A DNA stretch of 64,000 nt from Leeuwenhoekiella marinoflava DSM 3653 (GTDB lineage: Bacteria; Bacteroidota; Bacteroidia; Flavobacteriales; Flavobacteriaceae), in contig NZ_FQUN01000008.1 in assembly GCF_900129005.1 (NCBI RefSeq), forward strand, positions 212,009 to 276,008, given 5' to 3'. The number at the start of each line of letters is the position of its first letter. Position 1 is the stretch's first letter. This document shows, piece by piece, positions 26,822 to 36,337 of this stretch. The notes beneath the pieces were generated by a model. It made no database searches and was not told the origin of the DNA. It saw nothing but the letters and a program-made list of their open reading frames with translations. The translations under genes and the position numbers were made by a program.

Positions 26822-29131
26822 TTATGCTTTTAAGCTATCTCCCAGAAGTTCTTCTTGAAGTTTCTTCCCCTTTTGTTGACCATCAATAACTGCAACAGCA
26901 GACATATTAACAATCTCATCTACACTTGCTCCTAACTGAAGCACGTGTACTGGCTTGTTCATACCCATCATAATAGGCCCAATATTATCTGCTTTATTGA
27001 GCTCTTTGATCATCTTATAGGTAATGTTTGCTGAATCTATATTAGAAAAAACAAGCGTATTTACCTTTTTGCCGGCCAGTTTAGAAAACGGAAATTTACT
27101 CTTTAGCAATTCAGAATTTAAAGCAAAATCTGCCTGCAACTCCCCATCTACAGCTAATTCTGGATAGAATTTATGTAAATACGAAACAGCTTCACGCACT
27201 TTATCTGCCTGAGGATTTTTTGAAGAACCAAAGTTAGAATACGAGATCATTGCAATTACAGGCTCCATACCAAACAAGCGTACGGTACGAGCTGTCATCA
27301 AAGCAATCTTTGCCAGTTCTTTTGCTGAAGGTTCAATATTAATAGAAGTATCTGCTAAAAACAAAGGCCCTCTACTTGTATTCATCAAGTTTGCCGCAGC
27401 AACTTTCTGAACATTAGGCGCAGAACCTATAACCTCTAAGACCGGCTTTACTGCTGAAGGATAACTACTGCTATATCCGGTAATCATCGCATCTACATCT
27501 CCTTGTTTCACCATCATAGATGCATAATAGTTACGCTGTCGCAATAACTTTTGAGCATCATACAAGGTCACTCCTTTACGCTTACGCTCTTGCCAATAAA
27601 TATGTGCATATTCATTAAGCTTTGGTTTTTCTTCAGGAGTTTTTGGATCTATAATTTGAATATCTGCATCAAAATCCAACTCTTGCATCAACTCTATAAT
27701 CGTTTCACGATTTCCTAATAAAACCGGAGTTCCAATCCCATCATCATAAACAATCTGCGCAGCCTTAAGCACATCAAGTTGATCTGCTTCAGCATACACA
27801 ATGCGCTTAGGTTCGGTTTTAGCACGGTTGAGTATAAGACGTACAATTTTATTATCTGAGCCCATTCGCTCTAATAATTCGTCTTCATACTTTAACCAAT
27901 CTGTAATAGGCTCACGTGCAACACCACTTTCCATTGCAGCTTTCGCTACTGCTGGCGGAACCTTTGTGATCAACCTGGGGTCAAAAGGTTTTGGGATAAT
28001 ATATTCTCTACTAAAATTCAAGCGGGTTTCACCATAAGCTATATTCACCTGCTCAGGTACTGATTCTTTAGCGAGTTCGGCAAGGGCTTTAACAGCCGCC
28101 ATTTTCATTTCCTCATTAATTTTAGTGGCACGCACATCTAACGCTCCTCTAAATATAAATGGGAAACCAAGCACGTTATTCACCTGATTAGGATGGTCAG
28201 AACGGCCGGTCGCCATAATGATATCGTCCCGCGTATCCATCGCAAGATTGTAATCAATCTCAGGATTAGGGTTTGCCATTGCAAATACAATTGCGTTAGG
28301 CGCCATAGCTTTTAGCATTTCGGGCGAAACGATATCTGCTATAGAAAGACCGATAAACACATCTGCATCTACCATCGCCTCATAAAGCGTATCTATTTTT
28401 CGGTCTGAAGCAAACTCTGCTTTCTCCGAAGAAAGACGCTCCCGATCGCTGCGAATCACTCCTTTGCTGTCTAGCATTACTATATTTTCAGGCTTTGCTC
28501 CGAAAGCTTTGTAAAGTCTGGTACAAGAAACAGCAGCAGCTCCAGCTCCACTCACCACAATTCGGATTTCATCCATCTTTCTGTCAGTAAGTTCTACTGC
28601 GTTGAGTAAAGCTGCGGCAGAAATAATCGCAGTACCGTGCTGATCATCGTGCATTACCGGAATATCTAATTCCTCTTTAAGCCTTCTTTCTATCTCAAAA
28701 GCTTCAGGAGCTTTGATATCTTCCAGATTAATACCCCCAAAAGTGGGCGCTATATTCTTAACGGTTGCGATAAACTCTTCTACATTTTTAGTATCTACTT
28801 CGATATCAAAAACGTCTATACCTGCAAAAATTTTAAAAAGCAAACCTTTACCTTCCATCACCGGTTTAGAAGCTTCGGGACCTATATCTCCAAGACCTAA
28901 CACAGCTGTTCCGTTAGAAATTACAGCAACAAGATTTCCTTTTGCTGTATACTTATAAGCATTCTCTTTATCTTTTTCGATCTCAAGACAAGGCTCTGCA
29001 ACTCCTGGCGAATAGGCTAATGATAAGTCGCGTTGCGAAGAATATTTTTTAGTAGGGACTACTGCGATTTTACCCGGAGTAGGTTTTGCATGGTAGATTA
29101 GAGCCTCTCGGCGCTTACTTTCTTTGCTCAT
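26822..29131 (-). CDS. maeB: NADP-dependent malic enzyme (malic enzyme-phosphotransacetylase fusion)
   Basis: A 769-residue two-domain enzyme that decarboxylates malate to pyruvate with NADP. Residues 1 to about 420 are the malic enzyme domain, with SLAYSPGVAEPC, DIEVDTKN and the catalytic VMHDDQHGTAI region and a Rossmann VVSGAGAAAVS. Residues from about 430 form a phosphate acetyl/butyryltransferase-like domain (RIVYAEADQLDVLKAAQI...), which in this family is thought to be regulatory. The MaeB length of about 760 is normal. It is monocistronic: an upstream -7 element at 29155 and a probable terminator after it. It can feed pyruvate and NADPH when growing on C4 acids. Confidence 0.95.
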   Translation of the reverse strand: MSKESKRREALIYHAKPTPGKIAVVPTKKYSSQRDLSLAYSPGVAEPCLEIEKDKENAYKYTAKGNLVAVISNGTAVLGLGDIGPEASKPVMEGKGLLFKIFAGIDVFDIEVDTKNVEEFIATVKNIAPTFGGINLEDIKAPEAFEIERRLKEELDIPVMHDDQHGTAIISAAALLNAVELTDRKMDEIRIVVSGAGAAAVSCTRLYKAFGAKPENIVMLDSKGVIRSDRERLSSEKAEFASDRKIDTLYEAMVDADVFIGLSIADIVSPEMLKAMAPNAIVFAMANPNPEIDYNLAMDTRDDIIMATGRSDHPNQVNNVLGFPFIFRGALDVRATKINEEMKMAAVKALAELAKESVPEQVNIAYGETRLNFSREYIIPKPFDPRLITKVPPAVAKAAMESGVAREPITDWLKYEDELLERMGSDNKIVRLILNRAKTEPKRIVYAEADQLDVLKAAQIVYDDGIGTPVLLGNRETIIELMQELDFDADIQIIDPKTPEEKPKLNEYAHIYWQERKRKGVTLYDAQKLLRQRNYYASMMVKQGDVDAMITGYSSSYPSAVKPVLEVIGSAPNVQKVAAANLMNTSRGPLFLADTSINIEPSAKELAKIALMTARTVRLFGMEPVIAMISYSNFGSSKNPQADKVREAVSYLHKFYPELAVDGELQADFALNSELLKSKFPFSKLAGKKVNTLVFSNIDSANITYKMIKELNKADNIGPIMMGMNKPVHVLQLGASVDEIVNMSAVAVIDGQQKGKKLQEELLGDSLKA

Positions 29132-29154
29132 ATTAAAGTTGTTTACTCGTCTTA

Positions 29155-29162
29155 CAAAAGTA
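29155..29162 (-). promoter_or_regulatory. Candidate maeB promoter (-7 element)
   Basis: Minus-strand TACTTTTG, a perfect TAnnTTTG, 24 bp before the maeB start. A GTTTACT/AGTAAAC inverted repeat (29141-29147 and 29159-29165) overlaps it and might be a regulator site. No good -33 element is seen at 19-20 bp. Confidence 0.45.
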
Positions 29163-29203
29163 AACCTATTATTGAATCAGACTAAGAATTTACAAGGTTT
29201 CCT

Positions 29204-30133
29204 TTAGCTGATTTCTGCCAAAATATCAATATTTTCAGGAATACTACCTAAATATTGAAGTTTTAAAGCTGCCGTTTTCAAAGCAGTTTGAGCCGCTTCT
29301 TCATCTGAAGCATTCTGTAAATAACTGTATAAAAATCCGGACCAAAATGCGTCACCCGCACCGGTTGCATCTGCAATAAAATCTAACTTTAAAGCCGGAA
29401 GTGTTAGCACATGATTTTCTTTTCTGGAAAGCTTAACTCCTTCTGCACCTAATGTCAAGCACACCAGATCAACACCATTTGTGTGAAAAAAATCGAAAAT
29501 CTCTTGGTGCGGTTTATGCTCGGCAAAAAGTCTAAACATGTCATCCTCACTTATCTTAACCAAAGGATTATAACTGAAATATTCTTTGATTATCCTTAAA
29601 CCCTCTCTACGATCTGGCCAGATACGCTCGCTGTAATTCACATCAATACTCAATTGCAATCCCAATTCTGAAGCTTCTTTTGCCGCTTTTAAGATTGTTT
29701 GCTGCGCCGGTTTTTTACTAAGCGCAAAACAAGTGGTATGAAATAGTTTAGCTTGTTTTAAAAGAGTTATTGATAGTTGGTCTGCAACCAACTCTTTATC
29801 TGCTTCCCGGTATGCTATAAAATCTGGAGTTCCGGTGGTTTTCGACACGAAGATCACGCTGGTTGGAAATTCATCCCGTACAGCAACTCCTTCCGTATTC
29901 AGATTTAAGTCTTTTAATTTTTGCTGAATAAAATCTCCCAGACCATCTTTACCTACTGCACAAACCAATCGGGAATTCAAACCCAAACGTCTTGTATTAA
30001 CAGCTACATTCGTAGGACTTCCACCTAAAAAACGCTGGAAATTTTCAGTCCCTGAGAGGGATACATTTTCTTGAATTCCTATAAAATCTATAAGAATTTC
30101 TCCTACGCAAATAATGTCTATTTCCTTTTTCAT
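29204..30133 (-). CDS. PfkB-family carbohydrate kinase, probable fructokinase
   Basis: A ribokinase-family sugar kinase of 309 residues. I chose ATG 30133 (MKKEIDIICVGEILIDFIG), which begins with the family's usual first strand; a frame from 30199 adds a spurious leader within the upstream gene. The signature LGGSPTNVAVNTRRLG (residues about 31-46) and the C-terminal anion-hole motif DATGAGDAFWSGF with catalytic Asp are present. The start overlaps the upstream glycosidase stop as ATGA, so the two are translationally coupled. In the context of a disaccharide importer and an invertase-like enzyme, phosphorylating fructose is the best guess; 2-keto-3-deoxygluconate or another sugar is possible. 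Confidence 0.88.
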   Translation of the reverse strand: MKKEIDIICVGEILIDFIGIQENVSLSGTENFQRFLGGSPTNVAVNTRRLGLNSRLVCAVGKDGLGDFIQQKLKDLNLNTEGVAVRDEFPTSVIFVSKTTGTPDFIAYREADKELVADQLSITLLKQAKLFHTTCFALSKKPAQQTILKAAKEASELGLQLSIDVNYSERIWPDRREGLRIIKEYFSYNPLVKISEDDMFRLFAEHKPHQEIFDFFHTNGVDLVCLTLGAEGVKLSRKENHVLTLPALKLDFIADATGAGDAFWSGFLYSYLQNASDEEAAQTALKTAALKLQYLGSIPENIDILAEIS

Positions 30134-31302
30134 AAAAAAAGTGTGTTTCCTTGCAGCGCCTGACTTGCTAAAACTGCTCCTGCAGCACTCCACGCACAAA
30201 AAGGCACTCCGTTAGCCTCAGTGGTTTTAGAATTAAAATTCTCATAAAAAGACCACTTCTCTTTTGCGTTTAGCTTGTCTATCTGACTCAAAACTTCTGC
30301 AGCCAATTCTAACTCTCCATGTTGAACAAGCCCCAAAGCGTAAAAACCATTTAGCATTTGCCAGGTCCCACCATTATGAAATTCGTACGGGTAATTTCTA
30401 AACTCGTATTTGCAATTGTTAGTTAAAAAACGCCAATCTTCATCACCTTCTTCAATTACCGGCCAGAAAGCAGGTAATAATTGCGTAGCTACACTTGTAC
30501 GTGTAGCTTCGGTATAAGCTATAAGTTGGGCTTTATCTTGTTCATTTCCTAAGTCTAACATCAGTGCCAAGCTGTTTGCAAATGCATCAAACTGTGTTTG
30601 ATAACCAGCCGGCTCTAACGAAGCGACCCAATATGGTTTTTCACTTAAAGCGGCATAGGCTTTAGGATGATATATGCCGTCCTGTGGACCACGCTGTTTG
30701 TAATTCTTAGTTAGTTTTGCGGTAATAGCATCCATTTTTCCTGAAAGAGCAACATCTGAATTCAACTTCAAATACGAGCGTATTGCCCAGACTCGAAGTA
30801 ATTGATCATATAAAATAAACCCTTGAGTAGGATATTCATCCGCCCAGTTTCCGCTTCGCGGAACATACATCAAATCCCCATCGTTATATTCCCAGCTGTG
30901 CATCAATTCAAAACCTTTTAAAAGATGTGGCTTCATCTTACTCAGAAATGCTGAATCTTCTGTTTTTAGCACATATTGACACACGCCAATTATAAACCAC
31001 GACACTGTGTCTACACGGCCGGCAAGACCACCAAAACTCAGCTCAGCACCAGTTTCTGTAAAATGTACATTAGACGGTATATTCCCCAAATCGTGCTGAT
31101 GCTCCACCAACGTAATCAGCGTTTGCTTCAGAGTTTCTACCAGTTTTGCATCTCCATCAACCAGACCGGCAAGACCACATATCACGCCGTCTCTTGCCCA
31201 GACCCGGCGATAATTTGCAATATCATCCGCGCTTGCAAGAAATCCTTTTTCTGTAGCAACTTTATTGAGTAAATCTATAGCTTGAGAATATGCTGTTTTC
31301 AT
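30130..31302 (-). CDS. (Alpha/alpha)6-barrel glycoside hydrolase, probable sucrose invertase (GH100/debranching-like)
   Basis: A 390-residue cytoplasmic enzyme without a signal peptide. The pattern NYRRVWARDGVICGLAGL near residue 28-45, GRVDTVSWFIIGVCQY (about 95-110), MYVPRSGNWADEYPTQGF (about 145-160) and EFHNGGTWQMLNGFYALGL fits the six-hairpin glycosidase superfamily that contains GH100 neutral invertases and amylo-alpha-1,6-glucosidases. Acidic residues in WARDG and WADEY are candidate catalytic groups. It starts immediately after the transporter stop and overlaps the kinase start by 4 bp. Sucrose hydrolysis after import is the likeliest role from context; another oligosaccharide cannot be excluded. 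Confidence 0.75.
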   Translation of the reverse strand: MKTAYSQAIDLLNKVATEKGFLASADDIANYRRVWARDGVICGLAGLVDGDAKLVETLKQTLITLVEHQHDLGNIPSNVHFTETGAELSFGGLAGRVDTVSWFIIGVCQYVLKTEDSAFLSKMKPHLLKGFELMHSWEYNDGDLMYVPRSGNWADEYPTQGFILYDQLLRVWAIRSYLKLNSDVALSGKMDAITAKLTKNYKQRGPQDGIYHPKAYAALSEKPYWVASLEPAGYQTQFDAFANSLALMLDLGNEQDKAQLIAYTEATRTSVATQLLPAFWPVIEEGDEDWRFLTNNCKYEFRNYPYEFHNGGTWQMLNGFYALGLVQHGELELAAEVLSQIDKLNAKEKWSFYENFNSKTTEANGVPFCAWSAAGAVLASQALQGNTLFL

Positions 31303-32781
31303 TTAGTTCATTTTAATTTCGTCTGAAGAATAGCTCCTTTTCAATCGCAAAGCTAATACTGCCGCGATGATAAAAAACACCCCTCCAAGGAGAATGGCGT
31401 TTATCGCATCGTTACCCAATAAGTTTTTAATTATAGGTCCAAAAGTTACCGTTTGTATCAACATAGGGATCACGATCATCATATTTACAATTCCCATATA
31501 AACGCCTCGCTTTTCTTCAGGGATCACTTTAGAAACCATCGCATACGGTATACCCATCATCGCTGCCCAACCTATTCCAAACAAAATCATCGGGATGAGT
31601 AACGCATATTCATTTTTAATATAAGGCATACTCAACATTGCGATACCTGTAAAAACGAGACTCATCACATAAACGTTTCGCGAGCCGTATTTCTTAGCGA
31701 AAGGAACTAATGCAAGCGCCACAATCATCGTCACAAAATTGTAAGTACCATTCATCAAACCGGTTTGAGCCAAAGCTTGCTCAGAAACCATCTGAAAGTT
31801 CTGCGCAAAAGCAGTGTCACCAGTGCCAACTATCCCACCGCTGCGGCAAGCTTCCATAATACCTTCAAAACGCTGATTATCTTTTTCGGTTATCCCGTAA
31901 ATGCTATTGCGCAACATTGGAGTTATGAATTGCCAATACACAAATAATGCATACCACTGAAAGAAATAAACTGCTGCGAGTTTTTGCATCATCTTGGGCA
32001 TTCTACCTAGGGCTCCAATAATTTCAGCAAAAGGCTCTTGAATGCGATCGATAAAATCAGACTCTCGTTTTTCACGCTTCAGTTCTGCTAAAGCTTCATC
32101 AGAAGGTGGAATTTCAGGAGTTTTCCATACTGACCAAGAAATGCTTCCTACCGAAGCGATTGCCCCTAAAAAGAAGGAGTAATAGACCCAGGTTGGAATA
32201 TTTGAAATAGTTTCTGTAGCTGTACTACACAAAGCTGCGCTCTGATCTGCAGGAACTCCAAACCAATCCTGAAACATAAACAGTGAGAAGTTAGCTATAG
32301 TTATACCAGCACCTACAAAAAGACTTTGCATCTGATACCCAAACGTAATCTGATCATCATTCAATTTATCTCCTACAAAAGCACGATACGGTTCCATTGC
32401 AGTGTTATTGGCCACATCAAGAATCCATAAGAGACCGACTGCAAACCACAACTCCGGACTAAAAGGAAAAGCGAAGAGGCATATACTTCCTAAAACTGCA
32501 CCAATTAAAAAGAATGGTTTTCTGCGCCCGCCCCATTTAGGCAACCAGGTCTTATCTGAAATCGCACCAATTATAGGCTGAATCAAAAGTCCGGTAACGG
32601 GACCCGCAAGATTTAGTAAAGGTAGATCTGCATGATCTGCACCCAGAAAAGAAAATATAGGATTAATAGCTGTTTGCTGTAGACCGAAACTAAACTGAAT
32701 ACCAAAAAAACCGACATTCATATTCCAAATCTGCCAAAAGGAAAGATTGGGTTTCTTTAAAGCACTTAAAATTTTATTCAT
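31303..32781 (-). CDS. MFS sugar transporter, SLC45/sucrose-symporter-like
   Basis: A 492-residue permease with about twelve helices. N-terminal WNMNVGFFGIQFSFGLQQTAINPIF, the conserved GAISDKTW and GGRRKPF loop between helices 2 and 3, and NNTAMEPYRAFVGDKLND match the glycoside-pentoside-hexuronide and SLC45/plant sucrose carrier group. It is the first gene of a tight three-gene unit with a six-hairpin glycosidase (1 bp gap) and a sugar kinase, so it probably imports an intact disaccharide such as sucrose by proton symport. There is a central cytoplasmic loop rich in charged residues (LKREKRESDFIDR). A promoter-like element and a LacI-type palindrome lie upstream. Confidence 0.87.
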   Translation of the reverse strand: MNKILSALKKPNLSFWQIWNMNVGFFGIQFSFGLQQTAINPIFSFLGADHADLPLLNLAGPVTGLLIQPIIGAISDKTWLPKWGGRRKPFFLIGAVLGSICLFAFPFSPELWFAVGLLWILDVANNTAMEPYRAFVGDKLNDDQITFGYQMQSLFVGAGITIANFSLFMFQDWFGVPADQSAALCSTATETISNIPTWVYYSFFLGAIASVGSISWSVWKTPEIPPSDEALAELKREKRESDFIDRIQEPFAEIIGALGRMPKMMQKLAAVYFFQWYALFVYWQFITPMLRNSIYGITEKDNQRFEGIMEACRSGGIVGTGDTAFAQNFQMVSEQALAQTGLMNGTYNFVTMIVALALVPFAKKYGSRNVYVMSLVFTGIAMLSMPYIKNEYALLIPMILFGIGWAAMMGIPYAMVSKVIPEEKRGVYMGIVNMMIVIPMLIQTVTFGPIIKNLLGNDAINAILLGGVFFIIAAVLALRLKRSYSSDEIKMN

Positions 32782-32847
32782 AAGTGAGTGTGGTAAAATA
32801 GAAGGCCTATTCGTTTAAAAACACTAAATTAAATTATTATAAAATTC

Positions 32848-32855
32848 AAACGTTT
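32848..32855. promoter_or_regulatory. LacI-type operator-like palindrome upstream of the sugar operon
   Basis: AAACGTTT, a perfect 8-bp palindrome centred on CG within TTCAAACGTTTTCG, is typical of LacI/CcpA-family operators. It lies 67 bp upstream of the transporter start and downstream of the candidate -7 element. An 8-mer can occur by chance in AT-rich DNA, and no LacI gene is in the window. Confidence 0.3.
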
Positions 32856-32898
32856 TCGTTATCAAAACAATAATTCAAATCACCAATATACAAGAATA

Positions 32899-32906
32899 CA
32901 AAAATA
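32899..32906 (-). promoter_or_regulatory. Candidate promoter (-7 element) of the sugar operon
   Basis: Minus-strand TATTTTTG fits TAnnTTTG and would give a leader of about 110 nt that includes the palindrome at 32848. No convincing -33 TTTG is found, so this is tentative. Confidence 0.35.
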
Positions 32907-32936
32907 TATTCCTTAAAAACCTGTGAAAAATACGAG

Positions 32937-33869
32937 CTACTGCTTCTTATCTAAAAACTCGATATTCCTGATTAAACCGGAATATTTAGTACGCTTGACA
33001 GGAGATTTTCTAAAAATCTCAGAAAATACCTCTTGCGTTAACTCACGCCACTCTTTTTTAGAATTGTTTAGAATTTCAGATTTAGGATTAAAAAGGGGTT
33101 CAGCGTGCGGTTTGGAGAATCGGTTCCATGGACAAACATCCTGACACACATCACAACCAAACATCCAATCATCCATCTTATCCTGAGCATAAGCGGGAAT
33201 TTCATTTTTCAATTCGATGGTATAATAACTGATGCATTTACTACCATCTACAATATATGGATCCACAATAGCTTGTGTGGGGCACGCATCTATACACGCA
33301 GTGCAAGAACCACAATGATCTGTCACTGGCGTGTCATATTCAAGATCTAAATCGATTATCAATTCAGCAATAAAATAAAAAGAGCCTACTTGCTTGGTGA
33401 GTAAATTGCTGTGTTTACCTATCCAGCCCAGCCCACTTTTTGCCGCCCAGGCTTTATCAAGAACCGGTGCCGAATCCACAAAAGCCCTCCCATCAACTTC
33501 ACCAATGGTTTCTCTGATATATTCTAAAAACTCTTTCAGCTTATCTTTTATAACAAAATGATAATCGGTTCCATAGGCGTATTTAGAGACCTTAAAAGAA
33601 TCCTCTCGCTGTTTTTCTTCCGGAAAATAATTCAAGATTAAAGAGACTACGCTTTTTGCTCCTGGAACAAGCAATGTTGGATCCAGACGCTTGTCAAAAT
33701 GGTTTTCCATATAGCGCATTTCACCATTCATATTTTGCTTTAGCCAGTTCTCTAGCCGTGGAGCCTCCTCTTCTAAAAAACCCGCTTGAGATATACCACA
33801 AGACATAAAGCCAAGACGTTTTGCTTCGGCTTTGATCAATCTGGTATATTCGGCTTTTTTTGAATTCAA
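32937..33869 (-). CDS. queG: Epoxyqueuosine reductase
   Basis: QueG catalyses the last step of queuosine tRNA modification, reducing epoxyqueuosine to queuosine using cobalamin and two [4Fe-4S] clusters. The 310-residue protein has the ferredoxin-like cluster motifs [16 protein letters not shown] and [11 protein letters not shown], and the conserved [14 protein letters not shown] and [22 protein letters not shown] segments. Start [21 protein letters not shown] is standard. It overlaps the P450 gene by 4 bp (ATGA), so it is translated from the ruvB-P450-queG transcript. Confidence 0.96.
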   Translation of the reverse strand: MNSKKAEYTRLIKAEAKRLGFMSCGISQAGFLEEEAPRLENWLKQNMNGEMRYMENHFDKRLDPTLLVPGAKSVVSLILNYFPEEKQREDSFKVSKYAYGTDYHFVIKDKLKEFLEYIRETIGEVDGRAFVDSAPVLDKAWAAKSGLGWIGKHSNLLTKQVGSFYFIAELIIDLDLEYDTPVTDHCGSCTACIDACPTQAIVDPYIVDGSKCISYYTIELKNEIPAYAQDKMDDWMFGCDVCQDVCPWNRFSKPHAEPLFNPKSEILNNSKKEWRELTQEVFSEIFRKSPVKRTKYSGLIRNIEFLDKKQ

Positions 33870-35188
33870 ATGTTGCGTGGAATAAATTTTAAAATGGAAT
33901 TTTTAGGCTTCAAAGTTATCAAGGGATTGATTTCAATCGGCTCCTCTTTATGTGCTATTTTAAACTTTTTAATGAGTTGAGCTACCGCCAAAATCATCTC
34001 ATACATCGCAAAATTATTACCGATGCACATTCTAGGTCCAGCACCAAAAGGATAATAATAAGGAGAATATTTTAGACTGTCGTCTTCAAACCTATCCGGA
34101 TTAAAAGACTCCGGATTCTCCCAAAAGTCCTTATGTCTATGGATCTCATAAATGGAAAATAATACATTAACTCCGGCTTCAATCTTAAATCCTGAAATAG
34201 AATCTTCTTCTAAACTAATACGGTCAATAAAATACGCCGGTGGATACAATCGCATCGACTCATTGATCACATTGTTCACAAATCTCATCCCTTTTAGCTG
34301 CTCCATTAATTCAAACCCTTCCACTTGCTGAACCTCTTCAAAAATCCGCTCCTGTACTTCAGGGTCTCTAGCTAATAATTCTGCTGTAAAAGTCAACGCG
34401 TTAGAAGTGGTCTCGTGCCCAGCTGTAAATAAAATTAAAATTTCATCAAGCAACTGTTCCCGATCCATCGCTACGCCATCTTCATAACGTGCATCAAGCA
34501 ACATATCTAAAACATCATTCTCCTTTTGCCCGCTAGCGATACGCTCATCTACCAATTTGTCGAGAATTTGACGTGCCTCCTGGGTTAGTTTTAAAGTGTC
34601 CCTCAGCTTACCAGACACCTTAAACCACCAACCTAAGTAAGGCTGACGCAATTCTCTAACCATCATGTTCTGAGCAGACTCCGTTATGTATTGAAGACGG
34701 TTAATACTTTTCTGATCAACTGCACTACTGAATAACGACTGAACAACAGTTTGAAATGCTAAATCATTAAAAACCGGAAAAATATCAAATGGTTTATTGA
34801 CAGCAACTTTATTCAATTCTGCAGTTATAGCTTGGTCTATTTTGGCTATTATTTGTGCCAACTGCTTTTTGTGAAAAGCAGGCTGAATAAGTTTACGCTG
34901 TTTAGACCAATGTTTCCCATTTGAAGTCAGTAACCCCTTGCCAACATACTTTGCCAGATCTTTAGTCTGAATAGGCGATTTATGATAGTTCTTTTGATTC
35001 TTCTGAAGTGCGTTTTGTGCAAACAAAGCATCTCTGCTAAAGATCACAGTCTTGGTAAAACCCAGATTTAACCGAAAAGTGTCACCTTTTACTTTAAAAT
35101 TTTTATGGTGAAAAGGTAATGGATTTTTTAAAATTTGGAGTGCTGATCTTAAAAACTGTAATACAGAAACTTCCGGAATGTTTTTCAT
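33866..35188 (-). CDS. Cytochrome P450
   Basis: A 440-residue soluble P450 monooxygenase. The haem-thiolate motif [15 protein letters not shown] carries the axial cysteine (about residue 390); the I-helix oxygen-activation motif is [13 protein letters not shown]; the K-helix ExxR is ESMR; and the PERF-like region is NPDRFED. Such long bacterial P450s resemble CYP102 haem domains or fatty-acid/terpenoid hydroxylases, but the substrate cannot be read from sequence. No ferredoxin or reductase gene is adjacent. It sits between ruvB (3 bp gap) and queG (4 bp overlap), an odd setting for a P450. Confidence 0.93.
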   Translation of the reverse strand: MKNIPEVSVLQFLRSALQILKNPLPFHHKNFKVKGDTFRLNLGFTKTVIFSRDALFAQNALQKNQKNYHKSPIQTKDLAKYVGKGLLTSNGKHWSKQRKLIQPAFHKKQLAQIIAKIDQAITAELNKVAVNKPFDIFPVFNDLAFQTVVQSLFSSAVDQKSINRLQYITESAQNMMVRELRQPYLGWWFKVSGKLRDTLKLTQEARQILDKLVDERIASGQKENDVLDMLLDARYEDGVAMDREQLLDEILILFTAGHETTSNALTFTAELLARDPEVQERIFEEVQQVEGFELMEQLKGMRFVNNVINESMRLYPPAYFIDRISLEEDSISGFKIEAGVNVLFSIYEIHRHKDFWENPESFNPDRFEDDSLKYSPYYYPFGAGPRMCIGNNFAMYEMILAVAQLIKKFKIAHKEEPIEINPLITLKPKNSILKFIPRNI

Positions 35189-35191
35189 AAC

Positions 35192-36214
35192 CTAAAACAA
35201 ACCTCCTTGAACAGAACCTTTTACCCGGTTAAGGTGTTTATAAGCAGCTTCGGTAACCTCGCGTCCCCGTGGAGTACGTATGATAAAGCCTTGCTGAATT
35301 AAGAACGGTTCATAAACCTCTTCTATGGTTTCGCCACTTTCAGAAACAGCAGTCGCCAGCGTCGTAATCCCAACGGGACCACCTTTGAATTTATCGATTA
35401 TAGTTGCGAGGATCTTATTATCCATTTCATCTAAACCGTGCGCATCTACATTTAAAGCTTTAAGACCAAAACGTGCAATTTCAATATCTATAGTACCATT
35501 ACCTTTAATCTCTGCAAAATCACGCACACGACGCAGCAAAGCATTAGCTATACGAGGTGTTCCGCGGCTTCTACCTGCGATCTCTATTGCAGCTTCCATA
35601 CCGATAGGTACTTGTAATATATCTGCACTACGTTGCACTATAGTAGTTAATAGCTCTGTATTATAATACTGAAGGCGTGAAGAAATACCGAAGCGTGCGC
35701 GCATAGGAGCAGTCAATAAACCAGAACGGGTTGTTGCTCCAATGAGCGTAAAGGGATTCAAATTGATTTGAACAGTGCGTGCGTTAGGCCCGCTTTCGAT
35801 CATAATATCTATCTTGTAATCTTCCATTGCAGAGTATAAATACTCCTCAACTATCGGACTCAATCTATGAATTTCATCTATAAATAAGACATCGCGTTCT
35901 TCTAAGTTGGTAAGCAAACCTGCGAGATCCCCAGGCTTATCTAAAACAGGACCTGAGGTTACTTTAATACTAACACCCAATTCATTTGCCAGGATGTTAG
36001 CTAAAGTGGTTTTACCAAGCCCTGGAGGACCATGAAAAAGCGTATGATCTAATGCCTCTCCTCTTCTGTTTGCAGCCTGAACAAATATCTCTAGATTTTC
36101 AATCACCTGTTCTTGCCCCGTAAAATCGCCAAAACTGAGCGGTCTTAATGCGCGTTCTACATCATACTCTTCTGGAGTAAAACCCTCCCCACTTGCATCT
36201 AAATTCTCATTCAT
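35192..36214 (-). CDS. ruvB: Holliday junction branch migration DNA helicase RuvB
   Basis: Hexameric AAA+ motor that drives branch migration with RuvA. The 340-residue protein has Walker A GPPGLGKT at 62-69, Walker [10 protein letters not shown], sensor motif [18 protein letters not shown] and the C-terminal winged-helix region ([27 protein letters not shown]). It is the first gene of a unit with the P450 and queG. The upstream gap to coxA is 123 bp and contains a very long perfect hairpin (36280-36331). Confidence 0.97.
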   Translation of the reverse strand: MNENLDASGEGFTPEEYDVERALRPLSFGDFTGQEQVIENLEIFVQAANRRGEALDHTLFHGPPGLGKTTLANILANELGVSIKVTSGPVLDKPGDLAGLLTNLEERDVLFIDEIHRLSPIVEEYLYSAMEDYKIDIMIESGPNARTVQINLNPFTLIGATTRSGLLTAPMRARFGISSRLQYYNTELLTTIVQRSADILQVPIGMEAAIEIAGRSRGTPRIANALLRRVRDFAEIKGNGTIDIEIARFGLKALNVDAHGLDEMDNKILATIIDKFKGGPVGITTLATAVSESGETIEEVYEPFLIQQGFIIRTPRGREVTEAAYKHLNRVKGSVQGGLF

Positions 36215-36279
36215 AAGGTAAAGATACTAAATACGCTTTTTGGAAATCGAATCAACTTCTCTAAACCAGAAATAAAAAT

Positions 36280-36331
36280 TATTCATAACTAATAAAGCCC
36301 GCTGAAGAGCGGGCTTTATTAGTTATGAATA
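36280..36331 (-). terminator. 24-bp perfect-stem terminator after coxA
   Basis: The arms 36280-36303 and 36308-36331 are perfect reverse complements over 24 bp with a GAAG/CTTC tetraloop. The GC core is AAAGCCCGCT/AGCGGGCTTT and the outer part is AT-rich. It begins 6 bp after the coxA stop and would end the very long act-cox transcript. The stem is much longer than a usual intrinsic terminator. Confidence 0.85.
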
Positions 36332-36337
36332 TAAAAT

